Part shown: one piece after another, positions 35,354 to 48,670 of the stretch
Numbering within the stretch: position 1 is the first letter of the stretch
Layout of the letters: each line of letters starts with the position of its first letter
Assembly: GCA_033725935.1 (NCBI GenBank)
Contig: MU867063.1
Span: forward strand, 186,001-250,000
Direction of reading: 5' to 3'
Source of the DNA: Cladorrhinum sp. PSN259
Taxonomy: Eukaryota; Ascomycota; Sordariomycetes; Sordariales; Podosporaceae
Length of the DNA: 64,000 nucleotides
Notes under the pieces: model-generated
Told to the model about the DNA's origin: nothing
The model's input: only the letters and a program-made list of their open reading frames with translations
Databases searched by the model: none
Position numbers and translations under genes: made by a program

Positions 35354-38300
35354 AATGGATGATACGGGCTCGGATAGAATGTCACAATTTCTTCAGATGG
35401 TGAACCGGATTTGGTTTGCGGTCTTGGAAGGGAAGGGAACGGCGGAGCATCCGCACAGCTGCGGTGTGACGAATGGTGTATATGTTTAGGTAAATGACTA
35501 CTATCTTGGGAAATGGAATCCGCAAATCCGCAGCAAGAGCAAAATATCCGCATGAAGAATGATCGGCCGGATCGGCTGTGTGAGTGAGTGTGATAAAGTT
35601 ACGGGGTAAGAAAAAACATTTTCACTTTTCAGATTGGTGTGTTATGGTTTTCTTGTTCTTTTGTTTTGGGGAACGGAAACGGGACTTTACACATCGGATC
35701 CCGATGGAAAAAAAAAAAAGTCATGTCATCTACAAGGCGGAAGGCGTGATTTGAAGGTATCTAGTATCTAATATCTAACACCTATAAAAGAATTTATAAA
35801 AAAAATAATGATGGACGGACGGACCAGACGGCATTTTTCGCAAGTTTCTCGGCAAGTGAAATCATTCATTTTTCACCGCTTCACACACACACACACGCAC
35901 ACACACACCGCGAATTCTTTTCCCATCAAAAACTTACAGTTACTTGGATCTATCCGTCGTTGTATAAAAGAAGGAAAAAATAACAAAAAAGAGAGTACGA
36001 AACAGGAAAACGGACTCGCCGATGGATGGATGGGAAGATGGTTTCAGAGTCAAGAAGGAATTACCCAAGCGATCTGCATAATATGCATTTTGAGTCACAA
36101 AGTTGGAACATACATGATGATGGTGATGGGTTGAACAGTTGATCGGTATCGTCGGATAGAGGATTGTCATTTGATTGAGGCTTAGAGAGGAAGCTCTCAA
36201 AAGAGAGACACGCGTTCTCGGCACCAATTTTTTTTTGTATCACCACCAGCCCCAAAATATACAAATCCACGGATAACCGGCGAGCCTTGTAATGTACAGT
36301 ACTACTATGTTTACTATTCTGAATGCGGCTCTCGGTCAGGGGACATTGAACTCCTTACCATGAGTCTTATTTTTGAACAACCAAGGAGGGTTTATCAATC
36401 ATTGTGTGCCGCTTGCTGTGCGTACATTGACGGAGAAAATCAGCAGCCTCATCAATACGCCCTCTGCTTTACCCCTCATACGCCGTAGCCGTGGTGAGCG
36501 CCATATTATACCCCAGAAAAAGCCACATGGGAAGTAGATATTGGAGTAAATCGATTTATTGCTCAGGTCGAGTCAACAGGTTTTGTACTGTTCTGTTCTT
36601 GTAACTTACATCTAATTAGTTCATTGATTCCATGGCAAACATACGCGGGATCGGGATTTCGGTATATTCGCAACGAGCACCTGTACCTACCATTAAAAGT
36701 CGCGGGTGCGGTGCGGGCGGGTAAGCTGGAGGGGCAGAGCAGAGAAATCATGACGACATAATGAGACCACTTTTGTTAAAAGATGAATGTGAAATGAGAT
36801 TCGCTCCCCGTTTTGGAAGACATTCAAACCTGTAGTGTATGAGGGACTAGATTTAGTGGCGCACATCCTTGGTGACTGCGAGAGGCTCCTGGGGAAGAAA
36901 GCTCGTGACAGGGATCGTAAGTGAATTGGCGTGCGTGGTCGTAGTGGTATTGGTGGCGTTCGTAAAGGTGGTGTGGATCGTCAAATAATTGTTAAGGTCA
37001 CCGCTTCGTTCGTGAGTGGCCAGGCGATTCTGCGAAGGGACGGGATGAGATGGAGGGGCATGGAGGTGGGACGGAGGGGAAGAGCAGAAATCCACGTGGT
37101 TGTGGCAGGGGTTGCTGCATATGCAGATATTTCTGCTGGTGCAGGGAGCGGCCGTGTATGTACAGTACAAACGGACCACCGTTTGTTCTTGGGCTGTTTT
37201 GCAAGAATGGACTGAGCCTGGGTGGATACGATATTATCAGCGCGGATCTCTCCCCGTTGTCGTCTAGACATTGTGGGACTTTAACTGTAGGGTCGGGAAG
37301 GGCGGAAGAGCAACTTCCAGGTCGACCGGTGCGACATACAGGCAGCGAGCGTATCTGAGACTTTATTTTACCTTGCCGGTTATTGTTTCTCTGGTTATGG
37401 AATGTAATGACAAATATGCATGATTTCGATTTCAGATGTGCTTCGATGTTGAAATGGAGGAGGCTTAGAAGCTAGAGCACTTTGCCTCACTGTGACAGCA
37501 GTAGTGCCCTGTCCGTTGGGACTACTCCTTCTAGAAGGCTTCCAACATATTCGGACTGTAGGAAGAGAGGTAGGTGATCGTTGTGGCTTGCAGGATTCCA
37601 TATTCGCTTGAGATGCTGGAGCGGAAGCTCGGTCGATGATAGGGTTATCCCGCTGCCCATCGGCTCGGTGAGTGCGGCAGGATCAGAATAAGCGATAAAT
37701 GGGGGCCACCCTAGATGGGGCAATCGATATCCAGGGGTGAAACAGTCTGATGGATCAAGAGAGTTATGTGGTTGCCTGAATCCAAGTTCACGAAAACAGA
37801 TAGATGCAAGCCACTATCTTTAAGCGCGACAGAAAAAGTCTCAAGCTATCGAAGGGGCTGCGAAGTATCCATTTTCGAGGGAAGCGATGCTGAATCCGGA
37901 GCGTATTGAAAGATAGTTGCGAACAGTTGATGGCAGTGACTGAAAGGAACGGTGGGGACAGTGTTGTGTTGATACTATTGACACCGGTAATACCGCAACG
38001 TTGAAAATGCATATTTTAAGAAATGGAATTCTGGAGGAATCCTCCGGTCTCCGTCACTCAAGGATGCGGTTTGGGCGGGGGACACGAACGACAAGCACGG
38101 CACCGGACCCGGACCCGTTCCGATCAGAGGCCGGGGCCGTTCCGCAGTAGATGAACACGAACTACTGTCACTGTCGTTTCTTTGGAACAATGCAACTTGC
38201 GTGTGGTACTAGTAAATGGCCGATAGGAAATTCGGGGAGACATCCGCGATCCTTTCATCCCATCCGCAACTTGTCAGGGTCCTGGCGGCTGCCTATCACC

Positions 38301-41300
38301 GGCCAATGCAAGGTGAACATTTTTGTGATTTGACCGAGGAGAAGAAGGACAGGGGAGCTGTTCGGTCCATCAGTTGTGTAACGTCGCTTGTATAGTGGCG
38401 TTGAGTTGATGCCATGTGGGCGTGTGCTGACCAAGATGGAGAAGTGATTAATAAAGTGACTAGATTGGTACTGGTATCAACCATTAGATGAAAGTCGTTT
38501 TGGTCATGGGGCCCCCCACGCACGACGCCGCGAGCATGATATCGGGTACATGGACTTTTTGAGATGGCCTGTCTAGTGTAGACGCAAATATCCATCGGGA
38601 TTTCTGGCTATGCGGATGTGTGATGTCGGATGTGTTCGTACCGGTTCTGATTGTAAGCAGTCATCGTCAGCATGGAGGGGGAAAAGTAGAACTGGATGTG
38701 AAGGAAGTAGTGGAGCCGTCGGGCTCACACCCAAATATGGGGTATCATCCGCCCCAGTGATTGGCTCGATGCTTCCAAATGTCGGGTTCTTGGCATTTGG
38801 CGCCCGTTAAGCTTAAATCTGGGGTTGGCCGGGGCAATCAGTTGGCTTCCCTGGGTCATGCAAGAGTCTGTGTCAGACTGTCAACTCGCTGTCTATCTGG
38901 ACTGTACGGACCGAGATGGAAATTATATCCGTAATCACGCAATTGGCGCGGAAACTTGGGGTTTGAAAGGTATTGAAAAAGTAACAACCTTTTGTTCCGT
39001 CTGGGGGCCAATGATACCATCTGAAGCCCCCACTTCATTCAGCAAGAAGGAGCTTCAAAGCTTGATGGTCGGCAACTGTTATCTGAACTCGGAACGATGT
39101 TGTCGGATGAAGCAAATAGTCTCAACTCAAATTGCACAAGTCCCTTCCAGCACGTCTCCAGGCTTCTCGTTAAGGTTATCCCGTCAGAGTCTTGATGTCC
39201 CCGCCTGCAACACTGCAGCGGCAGACGGGCCGCTGTCTCAAGGCTTGGCAGTCATTTGGCGCTCCAGAGACGCAGCTAAAGCTCTGAGAGCGCCACGGAT
39301 GCACTGACCGTATGGGCATACGGGCCCCATGAATCTCATCCGACATCTAGATTATCTCCCTCTTGGCCCCTTTTCACTTGAGTCCCTAAATGTGATGCCC
39401 TCAAAACGACACGAAACACGCCCAGACAAGCTTGTAAGACCGCCACAACATGGTGGTGGGAAAGACGGGACCGATGCAGGGACGCTTGCTTGCAGTAGCT
39501 TCATCCCCCCGAAATAGCATACACTAACCCTAATGATTCTGAGCGCGTACTGCGTTTGGTAATTTCGTTGCCTGGACGTTTTCTGCAGTTTCCTTCAGCT
39601 CGCCGGTTTTAGGTGAACAAAAAGATGGGGTCCCGCAGGAATGAACTTTGGTGACGCTCCGTGAGAAGACCGCGAATTGGGGTCCGAATTTGGAAGGCGC
39701 CGGCCCAGTCTGCACGCACACTCCCCACCGACAACCCTTGCTCAAGAGATAATCCGAAATCAACCATCTCATAGATATCTATCCAGTATCAAACCAATGA
39801 GGAATACATGAATACATGAGGATCAAATCTGAAAGGTTCAAAAGTTGTGTCCAAGGGATTAGTTGGAAAGTCTCGGAAGGACCCGAGCCCCTCCAAACCC
39901 CATATGATACCTCACATAACACAAAACAAATCTTTCTGGCGGCCGAGGCAAGCAAAGTTCCAATCGGTATTGCAGATGCTCACAAGGCACCCAAAATTCC
40001 CAATCTGCATGTCCATTAATTCCCGACCCCATGGGCCAGATTGAGGTTGAACCAACAAGGTTTTAAGAAACGCCTGTGACACCCCAAGCGAGCATGCTCA
40101 AGACCGGCGTCAGTCTTTCCAAAGGCTCCCCAGCTGACGACGCCAAGGTGTCAGGTAAGCGGCATCCGTCCCTTTCATGGCCGTCATGACAGCACCATCA
40201 TGTCTGTATGTATCAATCATGTTGCCTGATATCGTATTTGTTCTTGCCAAATCAACCCAAACTTATCCTGACGGTAGGTGGGGTTTTCCAAGTTTACCGA
40301 GATGGTTCTCGATCCTTGCTGGATGCGGCATGTTAAGCTTTTTGGAGCATCTCAAGGGAAAGTGCCAGGAAAGTCCGGTGGTCCCTGCTATCCGCTACGC
40401 CTCCCGATTTGCATCAGGACCCCGTCAATCTTCAGGTGATGGATGGCCACCCAATGACAGCTTTCGACCAAAGGATCCGGAATGTCGAACCGCGACTGGG
40501 CGGCTCGTATAACGACTGAACGCTGCCACCCTGCGACCCCGGATTGTTACCATTTCACGGCATTAGCACGGTCCAGCAGCGTCTCCGGTGGGTGCGTCGG
40601 CCATTCTCGACCATTTCACACGCCATCTATTCTTTTCTATTCTTTGATTGCCCGCGACATAATTCCTGCTGAGTAAACCGGGACAAGACATGGGAAATGC
40701 TGACAGATACAGCAGTCCACACCCATCCGAAAGGCTGTGACTCAGGCAGCGAACTGAATGCAGTGCTGCAGCGTGCTTCTTGTCTGCAAGATGGATCGGC
40801 GTCCGCCAATCGCTGGTCCTCTTCGACCTCAGCATCTGTAGGTAGGGTTCACTCCTCAATCTCGAACTGAAGCCTCATAGGGGGCTCTCGGGGGCACCGT
40901 CCAGTGGCGCGCAGAAACAAGTTTCGGAATCTCATGTCGTCCCTTTTACTATTCTATTATCTCTACCTCGCTTTTGCATCATTTTCCCAACTGGCTCTTG
41001 TTTACTCATCTATTGTCACGATATTTACGATATTCGGAACGTTCGCTCCTGACGTCACTGCTTGAGTAATCCCGAATTCCGGATCTTCTCCTATTGTCGA
41101 GCTTGAATTCCTACCATGTTGGAATCGCGGTGTGTGAATGCGGAAAACGGTTTGCTGTGGGAGGCCGAGGCCGATGAAGGCGAGATCCGACTGGCTCCCC
41201 TCCCAGAGACAAATCCTTATTTGGAAGCAAGGCACCAAAATTGGTTTTGACAATGCCGCAGACTCCGAGCATACACCGGCCTGTACCGAAAAGCAAGTTG

Positions 41301-41934
41301 CTGAGGTTCAGATCACGGCTCAGGGCTTCAAGCAGTCGATAGGAAGAGGATGAGACCGAGCCGACCACCAGCGGCTTGAGCATCCCCACGTTCCGTCACT
41401 TTGAGAGCAAACTGTCCGCAAATCTTTCACAATATGAGGCGGATGTGGGTGCAGAATGGCGGTAGGGACGTCGTCCTCGAGATTGCGCCCACCTGCAAGG
41501 TTGATGCAACTCTGATACTTGCCCTCCGTACTCCGTACCTTTGTACCTTTTCCTCCCCCTGCAAGGCACTGCTTACATGCATCCATCACCAGATACCCTG
41601 CTCCACCTAGACCCTGTCGACGGCCCTTCTCTGTGTATTGTATGTGCAGAATGTCCTGCCTATCACGAAAGCTGCAATGCAGTCCCCTGGAAAGACATAG
41701 CAGGTACCTGTCCATGTTCCACGCCGCCTCCATGTGGGTGGGCCTCGCCTCGCCTTACAGCTCTCTACAAGTTGACGACACCCGATCTTGGTGTGGTAGA
41801 CATCTCTGCCGATAAATATAACAAGACAACCCCAGATCTTCATCGACCTAAGAGTGATCTTGTTCCCATCTCCACCTCGCTTTAGAATTGCCCAACCAAG
41901 CAACTACTTCAACCCTCGACAGTACTATCAAGGA
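35354..41934. other. 6.6-kb gene-poor stretch
   Basis: No gene found in six frames: open frames are short, overlap on both strands and lack domains, codon bias and paired splice sites. It holds a CA microsatellite near 35.89 kb. No tRNA or snRNA signature was seen. It ends at the promoter of the bZIP gene, so it could be a long regulatory region; I cannot exclude a non-coding RNA or a fast-evolving gene with small exons. Confidence 0.5.
35882..35909 (+). repeat. CA microsatellite
   Basis: Imperfect (CA)n of about 28 nt with one CG interruption. Confidence 0.9.
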
Positions 41935-41940
41935 TATAAG
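41935..41940 (+). promoter_or_regulatory. TATA-like box before bZIP gene
   Basis: TATAAG 42 nt before ATG 41982, leaving room for only a very short leader. Confidence 0.35.
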
Positions 41941-41981
41941 CCAGCTCTGACACACAAGGCTACCAGTCAACAAACAACACA

Positions 41982-42717
41982 ATGGAGGACTATGGAAACA
42001 GCCTCGACGTGCCCTCGCCGGCCAACTCTATCTATTATGTGTACGGGGACGCAGAACAGTATTCCTCGGGATCACAGAGTCCTTGCAACTCAGCAGTGAG
42101 TGATTACGGGCGAATGCGAGCTGGGTGTGTATAAAAATACTAACAATCACGGCCAGTATGACATTGCTTCCACCGCAGATTTGGGCAGCTTTACCAACGT
42201 CTACCCGAGTCCTGAGCATGATGAGGAGCCATCACAGCCGACGGAGCAGCAAAAGCCAGCAACAAAGAGGAAACGGGAGAATCGCTACAAGAATGCCCCT
42301 CCTTCCGTTTTGTCGGTACGTTTCACATGCAGCTCACGCAGCTAGTGACCCCTCACTTTTGGCTATCCATCCAAACCTCGTCCCGCTAACATTTGTTCTT
42401 TTTGGTAACAGCGGCGTCGTGCACAGAACCGTGCATCTCAGCGGGCTTATCGGGAACGCAAGGATCAGAGAATCAAGGACCTTGAGCAGATGCTCAACGA
42501 GGCCAACCAACGGAACGATGTGCTCAATCAAGCCTACAGATCACTCCAATCCGAATATGTCGCCCTCAAGACCTCGCAAATCAAGGAACACGGATACCAT
42601 CAGCAATCTGACATCCCATACACCAGTGCACATGGCCTGGGTATAAATACAGGACCTGATGGTTTAGATATGGATCTCTATGTCTACCCGGACCTGAACT
42701 CAAGTTATCCCATGTGA
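41982..42717 (+). CDS. AP-1/Yap-type bZIP transcription factor
   Basis: Small nuclear bZIP protein of 192 residues from exons 41982-42095, 42157-42315 and 42412-42717. The basic region RRRAQNRASQRAYRERKDQR matches the fungal Yap/AP-1 class (QNRxxQRxxRxRK), followed by a short zipper IKDLEQMLNEANQRNDVLNQ with Leu/hydrophobic heptads continuing to LKTS. The second exon has a basic run ATKRKRENRYK that may be a nuclear signal. Introns have CTAAC branch sites (for example ATACTAACAATC). The C-terminus is acidic (DMDLYVYPDLNSSYPM) and lacks the Cys-rich domains of redox sensors such as Yap1, so oxidative sensing is not implied. Large empty flanks on both sides suggest complex regulation. Confidence 0.9.
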
Positions 42718-45700
42718 GAGGGACACGAAGCCAATGGTTTCGTGACGTCCGTTTCTGCCGTATCTCAAGGCTTCGTCAAACCGACACCCGATGGCGGATT
42801 CCTTCGTGTATTTGGCCCATTCGATTCGACTCAGAGGCCAAAGAAGTAAAGGAACATATCACGCCAAGGAACTTTTGCAAGGATGGTGGACATTCAGTCT
42901 ATCCTACCTGCGCGGTTTTCTGATGTCCCATGGTCGGAGTTCCCGCACTTCTGTCATGCGGGCGACGAGGAACTGTAGGCGCCGGCGAGGATAACATCAT
43001 TGCATGAGGGAGAGGGGTAGACGCCCAGATAGGAAGCGGGTTCGGAGGGTTCACATCGCGGACAGGGGGTGTCACATCGATCGCCCATCACCCAGTTTTT
43101 TTTTTGGTTTGATTCGGGGCGAGCTTGCCCCGAGTATCACCTCGTGGTGTGGTGGAAGAAGGCCAAGGGTCAGGGTTCGAACGGCAACACACCATGTATC
43201 AATATCTTTTGCTACACAGCTACTTACCCTCACCCGCTCCAATCGTCCAACCCGATGCTATCCATCAGTCCATCCCGCCGCCCAGCCTTCTTTTCTATCT
43301 ATGGATCAGATACATGCAGGGCGTTTGGTGGGTTGGTCTGGGCGCGCGGATCAGCGAGGCCGGCCAGCACACCATGGTGGAAGCAGAGAGCAAAAAACGC
43401 TTGCAAAAACCCGGCTGTTGAGTCGCATGCACATCTCTCCCGGAATGGAGCGGGGCTTGCATGTTGTTGAACCGGATTGGGGAAAGACGGAGGGGGGGTT
43501 GCTTGAATGGTGGAAGGAGGAAAGGCTTGAAAACAATTGGTTCAGGCGGCGTTCTGTTCTTTTTTTTTTTTTTTTTTTTTGCCAGTTTGATATTAGCAAA
43601 GCAAAGCAACTAGCTATACGGTGCAGCGGTGTTACCTACATACTTACTTAGTACAAGTCATGATTACGAATCGGCTTTGTAATATTTAGTTTTATTGTAT
43701 TTTATTGTATTCTCAGTCATGCATGTCATACATCCCCTGACGAGGCTGTTGGTCTACTTGTACTGTACGTGTAAGTCGTTCAGCTGTTAACTTTTACAAG
43801 ATCTACGCCAACCGAATGGGGAAATACTACCCAAAAGGGGAGAGAATGACTTGTACATACAACTCAAACTGACCTGTCAGATTATCTAGGACCAAAAGCT
43901 ATACAGCTGTATACAAATATTGTTTTGATTTCGATATCAGTTCAATAAGGTAAAGTTTGTCGCACTGAGAAACTGCTCATCCAATGGTCCACGGAGGAAC
44001 GAAAGGTTGTGCCACCCATTCCGCCCTTTTTCTTGGTTTACCTTGATGCCTCATCATTGGTCGACCCTACAGTCTACGTGTAAACGTGGTGTGCGTCTGG
44101 TCAAAATTGGCTGGAGTAATCAACGCGGAGCAACTGTGCCCTTCTTCTCCTGACTGAGGCCCTTACAGTTCGGAGAAGTAGAGATGGGTGGGAAGGAGGG
44201 CACAGTCTCTCTCGGTGATTCATTGTCGTTCGGCCTGTCATTCCGGTAATGAGTCTTGAACGATAGACATTTTGCCACCCAGATATCAGAACTAGTAAAT
44301 GGCGTGCTGACTGGCTTGAAGCGGAATATGATAATGATTGGGTGCGAGATGATCTCTTGGCTTGCGGGAGTTGGGGATGTACGTGCGTGGAAGACTGCAT
44401 AACCCGTGTGGGGTTTAGCGTCTTTAGGAGAGAGCCGAGATCGAGAGAGAGAGAGAGAACGGCAGTGGGTGACTGAGATTTGGGGGGTATTACAAAAGTG
44501 GCAGTTGTGTGGCGTAGTTGTTACTGTGTACCTGAGGCAGTGGAGATGAAGGCAACAAGAAGAAAATAGCTGAGGCAACAATAAGGCAAATTTCGTCTTG
44601 TTCAGTGTAAGTGACAAAAAAGGCAGCAGCTGGCCAAGAGATAAAAAAGGGAGAGACGTCGGCAGTGGTGAGGTGTGTGAGGCGTCAGCACGGATGGGGA
44701 ATTGGGGAAGGGATGGCGGCAGAGCCCGCAGCTGTGAGGAGCGAGTGGTTCAGCCAAGGCTGATGATGATGTTGCGTTCGGCATCTTGTCGGTACTAGTA
44801 TCATCTATTTGCACGGATTTGGAAGGTCAAGACCAAAATGTCTCTGTTTTGTGTGCTAAAGTGGAGAGCTTTGCTTTGCTTTGCTTAGGTATATGGGTTG
44901 CGCCACGCCAAAGTGTATCTTAACCCAGCCAGAATAGGAGGTGGCAGGATGAGGCATCTTTTCGTGTCTGCGTGCGGATGTCAGCCTTTCGATGCTGCAA
45001 GAGATAGTAGGGAAGTTCGTATGTGGGTATTGTGTGCCAGCACAACCAGTACCTCTGCCAAGATTGTGTTCGGTGCGCGGGTGTAACACTTGTTGACCCG
45101 GGACCGAATATCATTGTTCAGGTTGGAACAAGGGGCTTACGAGTAACCGATTCGGCTTGATATTGGTTATTGATGATGATGCTTTGGCTTTTATGGATTG
45201 TGGGCTGTTCCGACAGTATGCAAACGACGTTTGGCGATTTAGATGGATTCGAAATTTCATCGTGCCATTTCATTGACTGCCGGCAGGGTTTAATGCGTTC
45301 AGTTGCAGTGTCTGTAAACTTGGCGGTTCGAAATTCTATCTCTTCAAAACCCGTTTTAATCATAATGATGGAATGAAGAGAGTTAAAGTCGAGCCTGGTA
45401 GAAAGCAGGGCTATGCGATAGACTGGGAGTCAAGTAAACTGGCTGATCACGCGGCCGAACCCCATGGTATGGAATCCATCTCTGAGATGTAATGGAATTG
45501 AATCGAACTCGGGGGATCCCATACATTGCTTGATTATTGGAAGGGACGACGGAATTGTCTTCTCTGTCCAATATCTCCTCCTGCCCTGTCTCCGCTGCGG
45601 AAGTTGGTCCGCGGTGGTGGCTGCCGGGCACTTTCAGAAGGATCCTTCAGTTTTGCTCGGCGTCACAGTTCCACCTGCTTCCACTGCAAATTACGGGCTC

Positions 45701-47418
45701 ACTTTTTTTTCTTTCCTTTTTCTCACTTTTTTTTCCTCTTTGCTTTGCACCGGAAATCGGTCTCACTCTCAACTTGACAAAGTTAATCTATTCGTTGGCC
45801 ATCGCTTCCAAGCAGCTTCCGTCTGACCACCCGCCAATATCTCGTTATATTCAATCGTATCTTTTAACGCCATCATGCTTTCTGCTGACGAATACTCGCA
45901 AAAGTTGCCTCTTCTATCTAGGTACTTTCAACGCACCTGCAGTTCTCTGGCCCCCTACTTGCTCAGTGGGGGCCTAAGAAAGTAGGCTTAGAGTCCTTTG
46001 TCATGATGTGTTACGCCGAGTCTCTTATGAGCTGCCTGTTGAGGAACGAAATAGCCGCCATCTTCAGACAGACAAGCCACTGTGCCGTAAGGTGTGATGC
46101 AGTCGCCTTGGTCTCGATGCTGGCCTGGTTCGATATGGATGCCTCGCGGGCTCGGATGACGAGCACTAGGTTACCAGGGGGCGCTCTATGATGTATACTC
46201 AGGATAAGCGTAGCCAAGATGTTCTCTTTTAATTCATGATCTAGGCTTTAGGAGTCTGGACCTAGCATTCTGGTCAGGCAACCAGGCAAGTATACCCCTT
46301 CTCGTTTGTTGACATCGTCAGGGGCTCGAGTCTAAGCAAGGGTTAGTCAGCACACACCTCTCCGTCTTGAGGGTTCATTGGCTAACACATTATGATTTTT
46401 ATGGCAGGCAGGCATAAATAGCTGATTGGATACCAAATGAGGCGCTGGTGACTACTACATACTATGATGTGATGGCCTGTTTGGCCGCTTGCCTGTAGCC
46501 GGTGGCACAGCCAGGTCCTTGTCCACCAGAAGGTAGGAAGGAGCCCGGGTCAAGGCATATACATGGAACCAATGGTCTATGCAGGCGGCCTGAAGGGTGA
46601 GTGGTATTCACGCTATACCCCGTAAGCACTACGCGCATCAAGTCCCCTTCATTATCTCTGTCACTTTTGCCGGTTGACTATATAGTCATGTGCTTACAAT
46701 GAGAGCGTAGAGTCTGTAGAATGTGGTTTGATTAGACCGTGAGGATGGGTGCACAAAGCTCCCAGTCCGAGCTCATATAATGCTTAATAAGTCTTCGATT
46801 ATTTCCATTTGGCTAATATGTTTACTGCCAACCTCTTTCCTGTAAGTCCGTCCTAAATATTCCTATGGCCAATACTCAAGGAACTTGACTAAATAGGACA
46901 CAGAAACCATTTGAAACTTCGAAAATTCCACGCGTACCAAATTTCAAGTAGTTCCAGCTACCCTTCCGCGCCTTCTTGTGGCTCATTATCATACTGTCCT
47001 CATTCTCCCCCTCCTGACAACAATGTTCAAAAACTCGCTGTACAGATACAGAAACCGCAGTATTCTCATTACCAAGTATTGTTGTTGTTGATGATGATGA
47101 TGTCGAGTAAGAAACCAATAGTTAAATCCGTGCTCCAAGAATTGCTGATGCTGAATGATAGAAGACAAGGCGAATGTGAAAGTTTGGTGTTTCGATGACC
47201 AGCCAGTGACGAACAAGAATGGCTAACGCTTCAGGGTCCTTCTAGATGCGCACGGATCTCCCAGTCACAGAACACCCTCGAAGACTGAGAGAGACCGGAA
47301 TTCTCAGAATTAACTGTGTACGATAGTGCCACCCATTAAGTTATGCTGCGCAGCTTTGTCTGAGACGATTGACTGGAGACAACAGACACCAGGTGTAGAT
47401 TGCACCCGCGATGCCAAC
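42718..47418. other. gene-poor stretch downstream of bZIP gene
   Basis: No supported gene. A plus-strand open frame at 43004-43651 runs through a poly-T tract and has chance composition. A run of 21 T lies at 43560-43580. A weak GTT/GAT repeat is near 47085. No RNA gene seen. Confidence 0.5.
43560..43580 (+). repeat. poly-T tract (21 T)
   Basis: Uninterrupted T run; could be the A-tail scar of a retroposed sequence on the minus strand, though no element body is recognisable. Confidence 0.85.
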
Positions 47419-47619
47419 TTAAGAGCTTGACCCCTGAGAGGAAGGGATCAATCTTGCGGAGGGGGAAACAGACTCAGAGAAGGGGGCCTCGCTGGTGGTG
47501 GTGGGCTTCTTGTAGGAGAGATCTTTTCGGGTTTGAGTGAGCTCTCCCCCACGTTTTCCGTACCATCGGAGGCCGGAAGGAAGTCGACTTGTTGAACGGA
47601 TAGGACCCGAGGAGAACAT
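47419..47619 (-). CDS. possible small protein gene (66 aa), hypothetical
   Basis: Minus-strand frame MFSSGPIRSTSRLPSGLRWY to a C-terminus rich in Ser (SQGSSS), 66 residues. Support is indirect: TATATAAA about 100 nt upstream, a CAATATCAGTATCAATCAAA leader free of ATG in good context, and ATG in strong context (GCCAACATGT). The N-terminus is basic and hydroxylated, which could be a mitochondrial presequence. There is no recognisable domain and the codon bias is weak. It could equally be chance. Confidence 0.3.
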   Translation of the reverse strand: MFSSGPIRSTSRLPSGLRWYGKRGGELTQTRKDLSYKKPTTTSEAPFSESVSPSARLIPSSQGSSS

Positions 47620-47720
47620 GTTGGCGATTTTCTTCAGTTTCTTTCTTCAAGACAGTGGATGAGTTTGATTGATACTGATATTGCAAGACAGATAACTTCT
47701 ACGAGCGGGGGCCGTCTCCT

Positions 47721-47728
47721 TTATATAC
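47721..47728 (-). promoter_or_regulatory. TATA box of candidate small gene
   Basis: TATATAAA on the minus strand, about 100 nt before the ATG at 47619. Confidence 0.35.
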
Positions 47729-48270
47729 GTAAGTAAATGCCATTTGAGCCGCACATGGATTATGAAGCACCCCCCGACAAGTTGTTCGAGACCTCATCGC
47801 TCCTGCCAGCACTCAATGCGAAGAAGGGCACGGGGGTAACCTGTTCAACTGCTGTTGGTTGCTGAATCAGCCCTCTCTCACCGTCTCCCCACACAACAGA
47901 CCACACACATCCAGGCATCCCGTGCGAGCCGGTGCATCAACATGCTACCCAAAAGCCGTTTGTGCAACACTGCCATGCGACTAAGATGCCCAAAAACAGG
48001 GCTTCCTACATAGGGCTGGGTTTCTAGAGGGAGGAGTCGTTCTCGAAAGAGCTTGGCAATCGTCAGTGTTCTGTGGGGAACAACAGTCATTGGGTGTGTT
48101 CGACGGATGGCGCTTCTGGTTATGCGTGTCAGCAAACAAGTGACCCAGTCTAAACAAGTGCTGATCAGCAACAGGCCGTTTCAATTTATTATTTATACGG
48201 ACAACGCAGAAACGTACACGACACAACAGCGGGGGCGGGATGTTGTTTTCTTTATTATGTACAAGGTGAA
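47729..48270. other. intergenic, no gene seen
   Basis: Nothing recognisable; short open frames only. Confidence 0.45.
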
Positions 48271-48558
48271 CTAATAGGTGAGGTGGTCGTTGATGTCAAT
48301 GTCTGGGGTCTGGACCACGATCAAGGTTTCGATGATCGACTTCAGGGGTTCTCCGCATTTTCGCTTTTCAAAAGACAGGGGCTTTTCAGTCTTCTCTTTT
48401 CCCCAGATGCGAGCGGATCGGATTCCTCCGCTTCGCCTCTCATCAGAACGGAGGGCCGAATATTTGGTTGCCGGGTCGGTAGCGAGAGGTGGTAGCGTTG
48501 TGTCGTCCTCCGAGCGGGAGGAGAGTACGACAGTGGAAACCCAAGAAAAACGTGACAT
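48271..48558 (-). CDS. possible 3' exon of a small gene, hypothetical
   Basis: The minus-strand frame ends in EPLKSIIETLIVVQTPDIDI and NDHLTY before a TAG at 48271. Most third codon positions in this last part are C or G (about 22 of 26), as in well-supported genes here, which is the main support. The 5' structure is unclear: an upstream segment in another frame (ITKKHVSKNAFLSTQ, around 48640) ends at a strong donor GTAAGT and could splice into this exon near 48440, but no good ATG is visible. The whole plus strand is also open here, so chance is possible. Function unknown. Confidence 0.3.
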   Translation of the reverse strand: MSRFSWVSTVVLSSRSEDDTTLPPLATDPATKYSALRSDERRSGGIRSARIWGKEKTEKPLSFEKRKCGEPLKSIIETLIVVQTPDIDINDHLTY

Positions 48559-48670
48559 TTTGGAAATAAGGGCCCCAGAAGAGAAGAGTGGGCTGTGGTT
48601 CGCCCAACTTACTGTGTGGATAAAAAGGCGTTTTTGCTGACATGCTTCTTGGTGATGGCCGCCGGCAAAG

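Noticed and set aside
38825..39307. 160-codon plus-strand open frame in the 6.6-kb gap
   Set aside because: No codon bias, no domain, no splice or promoter signals around it.
43160..43180. GGGTTCGAAC as a possible tRNA T-loop
   Set aside because: No matching acceptor, D or anticodon arms around it.
43004..43651. 215-codon plus-strand open frame after the bZIP gene
   Set aside because: Chance composition, runs through a 21-T tract coding for Phe, and overlaps equally long frames on the other strand.
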